Assembly: GCA_016926135.1 (NCBI GenBank)
Contig: JAFGPH010000560.1
Span: forward strand, 1-7,924
Origin: Deltaproteobacteria bacterium
GTDB lineage: Bacteria > Desulfobacterota > DSM-4660 > Desulfatiglandales > HGW-15
Reading direction: 5' to 3'
DNA length: 7,924 nt
In this document: piece by piece, positions 1-6,723 of the stretch
Numbering within the stretch: the stretch's first letter is position 1
Layout: the number at the start of each line of letters is the position of its first letter
The notes under the pieces: model-generated
The model's database searches: none
The model's input: only the letters and a program-made list of their open reading frames with translations
Told to the model about the DNA's origin: nothing
Made by a program: the position numbers and the translations under genes

Positions 1-1
1 A

Positions 2-823
2 AAGGAGGTGGGGATGGTCGACCGACTCAATGAGATCCTGGAGGAAGTCGTTCTGGTCCGCAAGGACTTTGGCTATCCCGTCATGGCCACCCCCTATTCC
101 CAGATCGTAGGGGCCCAGGCCATGGAGAATGTCCTTTCCGGTGAAAGGTATAAGCAGTTTACTGATGAGGCCGTCAAGTACGTCGTGGGGTGCTATGGAG
201 AGCCTGTGGGTCCCATAGATGGGAACCTCAGGGATAAGATCATGAGCCAACCCATGGCCAAGCAGTTTGCCAACTGGCAACCAGATAACTACCTGAAATC
301 CGTTGAGGAACTCCGGAAAGAAGTCGGCCCCGACCTCTCCGACGACGAACTCCTCCTCAAGATCCTGATTCCCGGCCAGCCCCTCAAGCGCGGTGAGGCC
401 AAGAAGGATACCAAACAGCCCGTTACCAAACCCGCCACCCCCCTAAGTGTCCCTGCAGCGTTCCCCACGGAATTTAACGTGGAGGTGGACGGAGAGGCCT
501 TCAACGTGAAGATCTCACCGGCCTGGGATGGGGAAGAAGGCGCCGAGGCCACTGCCCAAGCGGAGAAGGTGCGGTCACCCAAGGAAACGAAAAAAGAAAA
601 GGAGATGCCGGCAGGCGCAGTGGTTGCGGGCATGGCGGGACTGGTTCTTTCCGTAGAAGTCAAGGTGGGGGACACGGTCAGTGCCGGTGATCTTTTGGCC
701 ATGATCGAAGCCATGAAGATGAGACGACAGGTCAATGCACCTCAGGGCGGCACGATAAAAGAGATCCTTGCCCAGGTCGGGGAGATCGTGCAGCCCAAGG
801 ATGTCCTGATGGTGGTGCAATAA
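2..823 (+). CDS. pycB: Pyruvate carboxylase subunit B / oxaloacetate decarboxylase alpha-type protein, C-terminal part (5' truncated by window edge)
   Basis: This is the C-terminal 273 residues of a carboxyltransferase plus biotin-carrier subunit, a family of about 570-650 residues, so the N-terminal HMGL-like carboxyltransferase barrel lies off the left edge. The frame is already open at base 2 (K-E-V-G-M-V-D-R-L), matching the usual QLKEQG-x-x-DRL stretch of the family. About 130 residues follow of the conserved PYC/OADA domain (PTSQIVG-like PYSQIVGAQA, NVLSGERYK, YGEPVGPID), then a charged Pro/Lys/Glu linker, then a biotinyl domain of about 70 residues. The biotin attachment motif is EAMKM, with the acceptor lysine at codon 716-718. 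The flanks of the biotin motif are slightly unusual: RRQ follows MKM where ETE is common, and AGMAG replaces APMPG. With the biotin carboxylase one base downstream, a two-subunit pyruvate carboxylase (pyruvate + HCO3- + ATP to oxaloacetate) is the best reading. Oxaloacetate decarboxylase alpha or another acyl carboxylase is possible because the substrate-binding barrel is not visible. No membrane subunits are seen nearby. Confidence 0.88.
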   Translation, partial: KEVGMVDRLNEILEEVVLVRKDFGYPVMATPYSQIVGAQAMENVLSGERYKQFTDEAVKYVVGCYGEPVGPIDGNLRDKIMSQPMAKQFANWQPDNYLKSVEELRKEVGPDLSDDELLLKILIPGQPLKRGEAKKDTKQPVTKPATPLSVPAAFPTEFNVEVDGEAFNVKISPAWDGEEGAEATAQAEKVRSPKETKKEKEMPAGAVVAGMAGLVLSVEVKVGDTVSAGDLLAMIEAMKMRRQVNAPQGGTIKEILAQVGEIVQPKDVLMVVQ

Positions 824-824
824 A

Positions 825-2309
825 ATGATAAAAAAAATTCTTATCGCGAACCGTGGAGAAATCGCCGTCCGCGTCATGCGGGCCTGCCGGGAAATGGGCA
901 TAACCTCCGTTGCCGTCTATTCCGAGGCGGACAAGGACGCCCTCTTTGCCAAATACGCCGATGAGGCATACCTGATCGGCCCTCCCCCTGCCGTCTTGAG
1001 TTATCTCAACATTGAAAAAGTGATTCGCCTGGCAAAGGAGAGCGGTGCCGATGCGATCCACCCCGGCTATGGCTTCCTTGCCGAAAACCCGAAGTTTGCT
1101 GCGGCCTGTGAACAGGAAGGCATCAAGTTCATCGGCCCTTCCAGCAGGGTCCTTACCCTCATGGGGGATAAGGTAACGGCCCGACGTGAAATGATCAAGG
1201 CAGGTGTCCCCGTGGTACCCGGGACCGATGAATGCGTGGCGGAATTTCCACAGGCAAGAGAGATCGCCGGAGAGATCGGCTATCCCGTCATCATCAAGCC
1301 CTCCGGAGGCGGTGGGGGGATCGGCATGACCATCGTGGCCAATGAAGGAGAATTGGCCAAGGCCCTGGCATCCACCCAGGCCATTGCGGTGACCACCTTC
1401 GGTCTTTGTGATGTCTACATCGAGAAGTACTTGACCAATCCCCGCCATATCGAGTTCCAGATCCTGGGAGACTCCCAAGGGAATGTGGTCCATTTAGGGG
1501 AACGAGAGTGCTCCATCCAGCGAAGGCACCAGAAACTCATCGAGGAATCCCCCTCACCGGCCCTTACCCCGGAACTCCGCGAGGAGATGGGCGAGAAAGC
1601 CGCCAATGCCGCCCGATGGGTCGGCTATGAAGGGGCGGGAACGGTGGAATTTCTCTTCTCTGAAGGAAAGTTCTACTTCCTGGAGGTGAACGCCCGGGTC
1701 CAGGTGGAACATCCCGTCACCGAGATGGTCACCGGTGTGGACATCGTCAAAGAGCAGATATGTGTCGCCTCGGGTCTCCCCCTCGCCCTCAAACAGAAGG
1801 ATATCCGGATACAGGGCAGCGCCATCGAATGCCGAATCAATGCCGAAGACCCCTTGAACGACTTTGAGCCCACCCCCGGAAAGATCCTGAGCTATCACGC
1901 CCCGGGAGGGACCGGCATCCGTGTGGACAGCGGCGTGTATACCTCCTATGCCATCCCGCCCTTCTACGACCCCATGATCTCCAAACTCATCGTCTGGGGG
2001 CGAGACAGACATGAGGCTATCGCGAGAATGCAGCGGGCCCTCTACGAATACATCATCGTCGGGCCCAGAAACAACATCCCCTTTCACAAGGCGGTCATGG
2101 AAAATGCCCGTTTCCTCAAGGGTGACCTGGGAACCCATTTTATTGACAGGGAAGTCACCCTCCTCGATGACATGAAAAAAATCACGGAGAGGGAGACGCC
2201 CTTGGAGGAAAAGCTGTCCCATTTTCAGGAAGGCAAGAAGAAGATTGCTGCTATCGCTGCAGCAGCTGCGGTAACGCAGATGTACTTTCAGGGTCGGGTA
2301 TCGCAATAG
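825..2309 (+). CDS. pycA: Biotin carboxylase subunit of two-subunit pyruvate carboxylase (PycA/AccC family)
   Basis: This 494-residue cytoplasmic enzyme uses ATP and bicarbonate to carboxylate the biotin on its partner. The N-terminal domain opens with KKILIANRGEIAVRV and contains HPGYGFLAEN (79-88). The ATP-grasp domain has K116 (GDKVTAR), K158, the glycine loop GGGGGIGM (161-168), HQK (235-237), metal-binding E275 and E287, and the active-site stretch EVNARVQVEHP (287-297). R291, E295 and R337 (ECRINAEDP) line up with E. coli AccC R292, E296 and R338, so the enzyme should be active. It is about 45 residues longer than E. coli AccC (449), with an Ala-rich tail (KKKIAAIAAAAAV), which fits the roughly 490-500 residue PycA type. 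The ATG lies one base after the upstream stop, with only a weak GGTGG before it, so translation is probably coupled to pycB. It could also serve an acetyl- or propionyl-CoA carboxylase, but the adjacent PYC/OADA-type subunit argues for pyruvate. Confidence 0.92.
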   Translation: MIKKILIANRGEIAVRVMRACREMGITSVAVYSEADKDALFAKYADEAYLIGPPPAVLSYLNIEKVIRLAKESGADAIHPGYGFLAENPKFAAACEQEGIKFIGPSSRVLTLMGDKVTARREMIKAGVPVVPGTDECVAEFPQAREIAGEIGYPVIIKPSGGGGGIGMTIVANEGELAKALASTQAIAVTTFGLCDVYIEKYLTNPRHIEFQILGDSQGNVVHLGERECSIQRRHQKLIEESPSPALTPELREEMGEKAANAARWVGYEGAGTVEFLFSEGKFYFLEVNARVQVEHPVTEMVTGVDIVKEQICVASGLPLALKQKDIRIQGSAIECRINAEDPLNDFEPTPGKILSYHAPGGTGIRVDSGVYTSYAIPPFYDPMISKLIVWGRDRHEAIARMQRALYEYIIVGPRNNIPFHKAVMENARFLKGDLGTHFIDREVTLLDDMKKITERETPLEEKLSHFQEGKKKIAAIAAAAAVTQMYFQGRVSQ

Positions 2310-2326
2310 CAGGCACCCTTTAGGAC

Positions 2327-2334
2327 AGGTGAGG
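2327..2334 (+). promoter_or_regulatory. Ribosome binding site for the UPF0261 gene
   Basis: AGGTGAGG lies nine bases before the ATG at 2344. An in-frame GTG at 2329 falls inside this site, so it is an unlikely start. The ATG gives a product beginning MSKTIVVLGTLDTKG, as family members usually begin. Confidence 0.6.
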
Positions 2335-2343
2335 CGACAGACT

Positions 2344-3591
2344 ATGTCGAAGACAATTGTGGTTTTGGGAACCCTCGATACCAAAGGAGAGCAGTTACAG
2401 TTTCTGAAGGACAAAATTTCCGCACGGGGGCACAGGGCCGTCCTTATGGACATGGGTATGGGCGGCGAGCCTACCGTTCAAGCGGACATTACGGCCCGGG
2501 AGATCGCGGGGCTGATGGGGATGGACACGGGGGACTTCTGGGCCTCTCGCGATAGATTTGCCAAGGTAGAGGTGATGGTTGCAGGAGCCCAAATGAAGAT
2601 CCTCGATCTCCTGGAACGACATGAGGTCGATGGTGCGGTGGCCCTCGGTGGGGCCTCGATGGCGCTCATTGGATCGCGAATCATGAGTCAACTTCCTTTC
2701 GGCATACCCAAGGTCATTGCGACATCTGCGGCCATGCCCGCCTATGTGGGAGAATGGTTTAACGCCATGGACGTCCTTGTGATGCAGGTGATCATGGAGT
2801 TTACAGGGCTCAACGATCTCTTGACCAATGCCATTTCACAGGTGGCAGGAGTCATTTCGGGTATGGTGGAAGAAAGCCATCCCCATTGGTCCCTGACCCT
2901 GCCCTACCCGTCTGTAGCTATTACTGAGATCGGTTTTTGTCCCAAATGTGCCCAGCAAGTGGAGGAATTGCTGGAGGCCAAGGGCTACCATGTGTACCCC
3001 TTTCATGCCCAGGGGATCAGCGAAAGGGCCATGGACCGACTCATCTCCCAGGGCTTCTTCGATGGGGTCATAGATATCGTGCCGGCCGGCCTGATCGAGG
3101 AGATTTACCAGGGAAACAGACCGGCGGGTATGGCAAGACTCGATGCAGCCGCCGAAAGGGGTATCCCCCAGATCATTGCGCCAAGCACCGTGAACCTCAC
3201 CGGTTGCGGTGTGACGCGGAAGAACCGGGAAAGATACGCATCGAGGCCCCGCATCATGAAAATGGACGAAATGAGGTCCATGACCCGCTTCAATGCCGAT
3301 GAATTGACCTATGCGGCGACTTTTTACCGGGATAAACTCAACAGGGCAAAGGGGCCCGTGAAATTTTTTGTACCGCTCAAGGGCTGGTCCGCCATAGACC
3401 GCGAGGGCATGGTCCTTTACGACCCCGATGGTGACCGCGTTTTCGTTGATGCCCTCAGGCAGGGCCTTGACCCGAAGGTAGAGATCGTGGAGGTCCCATG
3501 TAACCTTGAGGACATCGAATTTGCACAGGCCATGGTAGATGCCTTTGATGTGATCTTCAGGCAATCGCCCGGGGAGCGGAGGTCCGCGTGA
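2344..3591 (+). CDS. UPF0261 / Tm-1-like ATP-binding family protein
   Basis: This 415-residue protein belongs to UPF0261, named after the N-terminal half of the tomato Tm-1 virus-resistance protein, in which related domains bind ATP. The bacterial function is not established. The N-terminal Rossmann-like half starts with TIVVLGTLDTKGEQ (4-17), the family's signature opening. It continues with a VDGAVALGGASMA loop where relatives usually have GGSGGT, then GIPKVIATS, PAYVG and a helix with MEFTGLN. The second half includes PFHAQGISERAMDRLI, VIDIVPAGLIEE, IIAPSTVNLTGCG and the C-terminal signature VPLKGWSAIDREGMVLYDP. The length is normal and there is no signal peptide or membrane segment, so it should be cytoplasmic. 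It sits 34 bases after pycA and 111 bases before the kinase half-genes. UPF0261 proteins are often found in catabolic operons, so an auxiliary role in substrate activation is possible but is only inference. The start at 2344 was chosen over GTG 2329 because the latter overlaps the Shine-Dalgarno site. Confidence 0.88.
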   Translation: MSKTIVVLGTLDTKGEQLQFLKDKISARGHRAVLMDMGMGGEPTVQADITAREIAGLMGMDTGDFWASRDRFAKVEVMVAGAQMKILDLLERHEVDGAVALGGASMALIGSRIMSQLPFGIPKVIATSAAMPAYVGEWFNAMDVLVMQVIMEFTGLNDLLTNAISQVAGVISGMVEESHPHWSLTLPYPSVAITEIGFCPKCAQQVEELLEAKGYHVYPFHAQGISERAMDRLISQGFFDGVIDIVPAGLIEEIYQGNRPAGMARLDAAAERGIPQIIAPSTVNLTGCGVTRKNRERYASRPRIMKMDEMRSMTRFNADELTYAATFYRDKLNRAKGPVKFFVPLKGWSAIDREGMVLYDPDGDRVFVDALRQGLDPKVEIVEVPCNLEDIEFAQAMVDAFDVIFRQSPGERRSA

Positions 3592-3606
3592 AGAGACCTG
3601 TGGTGG

Positions 3607-3635
3607 CCTTTCCTTCAGCTATCAGGAGGGAAAGG
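3607..3635 (+). other. Predicted intergenic RNA hairpin
   Basis: CCTTTCCTTC (3607-3616) pairs with GAGGGAAAGG (3626-3635) as a ten-pair stem with one G-T wobble and a nine-base loop. It lies in the gap between the UPF0261 gene and the kinase ATP-binding gene. No T-run follows, so it is not a classic intrinsic terminator. It could be an attenuator or an mRNA processing or stability element, or chance. Confidence 0.35.
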
Positions 3636-3702
3636 ACCTTATTCCCGGCGTTTCAAGACGCTAAAGAGAATGAACACCCCAAAAACGTGGTAGGAGGGAG
3701 CA

Positions 3703-4725
3703 ATGGCTGAAAAATGGATCTATTGGCTGGAGGATCTGGGTCAGGAAGACAACGACCTGGTAGGAAAAAAGTGTGCCAACCTGGGGGAGATCGCAAAGGC
3801 TGGACTGCCTGTTCCAAAGGGGTTCTGCCTGTCTGTGGATGCCTATGGCCTGTTTATGGAACGCACCGGGGCCGCGGAAGAGATCAGGCGCCTTTTGAAG
3901 ACCCACAGGCCCGCAGCGGAAGATGTTGAAGGTATCCGTGCGCTGAGCCGGGCCATGAGAAAGGCCGTAGAATCCAAGCCCCTGCCCCCCGAGATGGCTG
4001 ACATGCTCCTTTCCTATTATAGTGAACTGTGCAACCGGACCCGTGCCCTGGATGTGGCGGTGTCAACCCGATCCGCAGGTACCGTGAGCCATCCCGGCCA
4101 ATATGAGACCTATCTCAACGTGAAAGGCCAAAATGACCTGCTTGACAAGACGAGAAAAGTCTGGGCGAGCACCTTCAACGAGCGTTCCCTGGCCTTCCGC
4201 CTCAAGAAGGACATGCCCCTCGGCAACGAGCCCATCGGAGTTGCCGTACTGGCAATGGTCCAGGCGCGGTCTGCGGGCATTGCCTTCAGTGCAGATCCCA
4301 ATACGGGTGACACCTCCAAGATCATCGTGGAGGCGAACTGGGGCCTTGGAGAGAGTGTCGTAAGCGGTGAGCTTATGCCTGACCGTTGGGTCGTCGACAA
4401 AGAAACGCTTGAAATCCGCGAAAGGACTCTTGGCAAAAAGGAAAAGGCCACGATCTGCCTGGATTGTGGCATACGCGATACCGAGCTCTCGTCCGATATG
4501 GCCTGCTCCTTTTGCCTGGAGGACGAAGAGTTGAAGGAGATAGCCAGACTGGCGAACAGACTGGAGTGCCACTTTGGTCTGCCTCAAGACATAGAGTGGG
4601 CCGTGGTTCAAGACCGGCCCTTTCCCAACATCGTTCTGCTACAGACGCGTCCGGTTGTTATTTCAAAGCAGGAACCGGTCGACCAGGTCCTCGATCTGAT
4701 GGTAGGCATGTTGAACTTCACGTAG
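3703..4725 (+). CDS. PEP/pyruvate-binding (PPDK_N) domain protein; candidate ATP-binding subunit of a phenylphosphate synthase-like kinase
   Basis: This 340-residue protein (about 38 kDa) consists only of the ATP-binding N-terminal domain of PEP synthase. Full PEP synthases are about 790 residues, so the gene is half of a split enzyme. Visible family motifs are the GKKCANLGEIAKAGLPVPKGF opening (roughly 21-41), ETYLNVKG (135-142), IAFSADPNTGD (193-203), NWGLGESVVSGELMPD (212-227), the Mg/ATP-binding QDIEW with E298, and LLQTRPVV with Q314 and R316. The usual VRSSATAED stretch is replaced by VSTRSAGTVSHPGQ (120-133); R123 keeps the expected arginine. In Thauera aromatica, phenylphosphate synthase protein 2 (40 kDa) resembles this same domain and transfers the beta-phosphate of ATP to a histidine of protein 1. 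The size, isolation and partner gene downstream fit that role. An AGGAGGG site four bases before ATG 3703 fixes the start. The stop is TAG, and the frame stays open into the next gene. The fold is clear; the substrate of the complex is inferred. Confidence 0.85.
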   Translation: MAEKWIYWLEDLGQEDNDLVGKKCANLGEIAKAGLPVPKGFCLSVDAYGLFMERTGAAEEIRRLLKTHRPAAEDVEGIRALSRAMRKAVESKPLPPEMADMLLSYYSELCNRTRALDVAVSTRSAGTVSHPGQYETYLNVKGQNDLLDKTRKVWASTFNERSLAFRLKKDMPLGNEPIGVAVLAMVQARSAGIAFSADPNTGDTSKIIVEANWGLGESVVSGELMPDRWVVDKETLEIRERTLGKKEKATICLDCGIRDTELSSDMACSFCLEDEELKEIARLANRLECHFGLPQDIEWAVVQDRPFPNIVLLQTRPVVISKQEPVDQVLDLMVGMLNFT

Positions 4726-4730
4726 ACCGT

Positions 4731-4757
4731 CATGGGGGAGTGCCCGCTTTCCCCGTG
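4731..4757 (+). other. Predicted hairpin just after the kinase ATP-binding gene
   Basis: CATGGGGGAG (4731-4740) can pair with TTTCCCCGTG (4748-4757) around a seven-base loop. The stem includes four consecutive G-C pairs and several G-T wobbles. It begins five bases after the TAG stop. No T-tract follows, so it is better read as a possible attenuator or as 3' end protection between the two kinase subunit genes than as a full terminator. Confidence 0.35.
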
Positions 4758-4880
4758 CCGTCTAAAAAGGCGTCCGGGAGCGCCGCATGGCAAAGGCTTG
4801 TTGGGGAAAGCTTCACAGCAATTGTTGATGGAGTATGCTTTTCGGTTATGGCGGAAAGTCCACAGGGCAAACAACTTGAG

Positions 4881-4890
4881 AAGGGGGGAG
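4881..4890 (+). promoter_or_regulatory. Ribosome binding site that sets the start of the phosphohistidine subunit
   Basis: The purine run AAGGGGGGAG ends three bases before ATG 4894. The frame is open back to 4726 with another ATG at 4732, but that codon lies within a hairpin and has no good ribosome site. The extra residues it would add (basic, Pro- and Arg-rich) do not look like the family, so 4894 is preferred. Confidence 0.7.
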
Positions 4891-4893
4891 CTT

Positions 4894-6576
4894 ATGTTAC
4901 ACGATGCATACGATCTGAGCTTTTACGAGTTTGACGACGAAAAAGATCCCAAAGAATATGGCGTCCTTTTGTGTGATGTGGTCCACGGCAGGCCGCCCAT
5001 GAAACCTGCCTACATGGGCATCGGCTGGTACTGGTACTATGCCGCGATCAGGCAGGCTGCGGATGACCTCCACCTGCCCAGTACCCTTGGATGGGATTCT
5101 CGATTTGTAACCGGCTATCCATACATTACGGCGATTCGTACGACCCCTGAAGAGGCCAAAGAACGGGAACCTATCTTCAGAGAGAGAATCAAGCCTTTTC
5201 TTGAAAATTTTGACGGCGTGTGGGATCCCTACAAAGCGGAACTGCTCAAGATGTACAAGGAGGCCAAGGATTCACGGGGTCTCAAGGAGTGGAGCGACAT
5301 ACAAAAGCTGAGTAACTCTGAGCTTCTCACCTTTTTCCTCGATTTTGTCTATGTCATCAACCGCAGGGAAGCATATATACACTTCTTTATGCTGATGGCC
5401 TCCTTTTATATCGTGGGCCTCCTCCAGGAGATGTGGCGAACCCTCTTCGGGGAGGAACCGTCGATTGACCCGAATTTTCACAAGGTCATGTCCGGGTTTG
5501 AGAATCAGGACATGAAAATAGGCCGAATGATGTGGCAGCTCGGCCGAAAGGCCATAGAACTCGGCTTGGAGGAGACATTTAAGACAACGGAAGACGATGT
5601 CTTAATCGACAAACTCGATACCACAGAGGCGGGAAGAAAGTGGAACAGCCTCTATCACGAATTCCTGCTGGAGCACGGGTGGCGCGCCGACCGGGCCCAC
5701 GCCTACGACAGCCCGGTGTGGCTCGAGAAACCCAGTGTGCCCATGGGCAGGATAAGACTCCTTATGTCCGAACCTGTCTTTAAATTCGATGTAGAAAGAG
5801 AACGCGTGATCAGAGACCGGGAGCAGGCTGAAAAGGAAATACTTTCCAAGGTGCCCGAGGCCCAGAGACCGGCCTTTTCACTCCTCGTAAAGGCCGCGCA
5901 GAAATCCGGTTACTGGAGTGAGGATCATGGCTATTACTGCGACTGCTATGTGGGAGCCATGGGACGATGGATTCTTCAGGAGTTCGGCAGGAGGTTCTCC
6001 CAGGCCGGAACTATTGACGACGCCGAGGACGTCTACTTTCTCCATCCCAACGAGATCCGCAAGGCCGCTGTACCCATGAGGAGGATCAATCTCCGACCCT
6101 ATGTGGAGCGGCGCAAGAAGGTCTGGGAAGAGAACATGAAGATCGAACCAGCCCCCTTCTTTGGCGACATAGAACAGGCCGAGAAGGTGGTCCGGAGCGA
6201 TCCCACCCTTCTCGTTTCCACACAGGTTCCTATAGTGAGGAAGGAACTGAAGGCAGACCTGTATGGGGCCTCCTCGGCCCCGGGATCCTTCCAGGGCATC
6301 GCAAGGGTCATCATGAACGTTGATAACATTTCAGAACTCCAGCCCGGTGAGATCCTTGTTGCGCCGGGCACGTCTACGGCCTGGATGGTGGTCTTCGGGA
6401 TTATCAAAGGTCTTGTAACCGATGGGGGCGGTGCCCTGTCTCATCCTGTTATCATGGCCAGGGAATTCGGCATTCCCTGTGTTTCCGGGACTGTTGAGGC
6501 CACACAGAAAATCAAGACAGGCGACAAGATCTGGGTGGACGGCAATAGAGGGGTTGTTTACATCTTGGACAAATAA
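4894..6576 (+). CDS. PEP-utilising phosphohistidine (swivelling-domain) protein; candidate large subunit of a phenylphosphate synthase-like kinase
   Basis: This 560-residue protein (about 64 kDa) pairs with the upstream ATP-binding domain. Residues 1 to about 450 form a largely helical middle region like the substrate-binding domain of rifampin phosphotransferase and the central part of PEP synthase-like kinases. Its landmarks are LEHGWRADRAHAYDSPVW (starting just before H261), an EDHGYY motif (E343-H345) and EDVYFLHPNEI (378-388). Residues about 459-556 are the mobile swivelling domain: GSFQGIARV, PGEILVAPGTSTAW, then DGGGALSHPVIMAREFGIPCVSG, in which H517 is the expected phosphohistidine. 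The C-terminal PEP/pyruvate-binding barrel is absent, so it should not make PEP. The organisation matches phenylphosphate synthase protein 1 (70 kDa), which carries the phosphate on histidine and passes it to phenol. Rifampin phosphotransferase has related domains but in one chain. The gene ends TAA followed at once by TAG. No third, CBS-domain stimulatory subunit is seen in this window. The kinase family is secure; phenol or another hydroxyl compound as acceptor is an inference. Confidence 0.82.
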   Translation: MLHDAYDLSFYEFDDEKDPKEYGVLLCDVVHGRPPMKPAYMGIGWYWYYAAIRQAADDLHLPSTLGWDSRFVTGYPYITAIRTTPEEAKEREPIFRERIKPFLENFDGVWDPYKAELLKMYKEAKDSRGLKEWSDIQKLSNSELLTFFLDFVYVINRREAYIHFFMLMASFYIVGLLQEMWRTLFGEEPSIDPNFHKVMSGFENQDMKIGRMMWQLGRKAIELGLEETFKTTEDDVLIDKLDTTEAGRKWNSLYHEFLLEHGWRADRAHAYDSPVWLEKPSVPMGRIRLLMSEPVFKFDVERERVIRDREQAEKEILSKVPEAQRPAFSLLVKAAQKSGYWSEDHGYYCDCYVGAMGRWILQEFGRRFSQAGTIDDAEDVYFLHPNEIRKAAVPMRRINLRPYVERRKKVWEENMKIEPAPFFGDIEQAEKVVRSDPTLLVSTQVPIVRKELKADLYGASSAPGSFQGIARVIMNVDNISELQPGEILVAPGTSTAWMVVFGIIKGLVTDGGGALSHPVIMAREFGIPCVSGTVEATQKIKTGDKIWVDGNRGVVYILDK

Positions 6577-6671
6577 TAGGCTCAAGACCGGAGGACTGAA
6601 GACAGCCCCCGGCGTGAGGCTCAGGCAGTACCGCTTATTGTGAGACGGAACGGTCGCAGGTTGAATTCACA

Positions 6672-6702
6672 GGCAGAGCTGACATCCTGTCGGGATGCTG
6701 CC
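6672..6702 (+). other. Predicted bulged hairpin in the leader of the CoA ligase gene
   Basis: Two nested perfect inverted repeats lie here: GGCAG (6672-6676) with CTGCC (6698-6702), and CATCC (6683-6687) with GGATG (6693-6697) around a TGTCG loop. A six-base bulge sits on the 5' side. The structure ends seven bases before the AGGGAGGT ribosome site (6710-6717) of the ligase, so it could affect translation or mark a processing site. No T-run follows. Confidence 0.4.
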
Positions 6703-6723
6703 ACGCCACAGGGAGGTATCATA

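Noticed and set aside
1..16. AAAGGAGGTGGGGATG looks like a strong ribosome site followed by an ATG at 14, suggesting a short stand-alone biotin-carrier gene.
   Set aside because: The frame is open to the window edge, and its translation K-E-V-G-M-V-D-R-L matches an internal conserved stretch of the PYC/OADA family, so the gene most likely begins upstream and the motif is coding. An internal start cannot be fully excluded without the upstream sequence.
732..1493. 253-residue open frame on the - strand, and similar long - strand frames at 1554-2453 and 2836-3564.
   Set aside because: All lie opposite well-conserved coding sequence on the + strand (biotin carboxylase and UPF0261) and have no recognisable motifs.
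4820..4852. TTGTTG followed about 18 bases later by TTATGG, considered as a promoter before the phosphohistidine subunit.
   Set aside because: Both boxes match the sigma-70 consensus poorly, so the sequence alone does not support a promoter.
4732..4893. Upstream ATG at 4732 extending the phosphohistidine subunit by 54 residues.
   Set aside because: It lies within a predicted hairpin, has no good ribosome site, and adds a basic Pro/Arg-rich stretch with no family resemblance. ATG 4894 has a strong purine-rich site.
4464..4934. 156-residue open frame spanning the end of one kinase gene and the gap.
   Set aside because: Most of it is out of frame over conserved kinase sequence (IEW and LLQTRP region), it has no recognisable domain, and it runs into the next gene.
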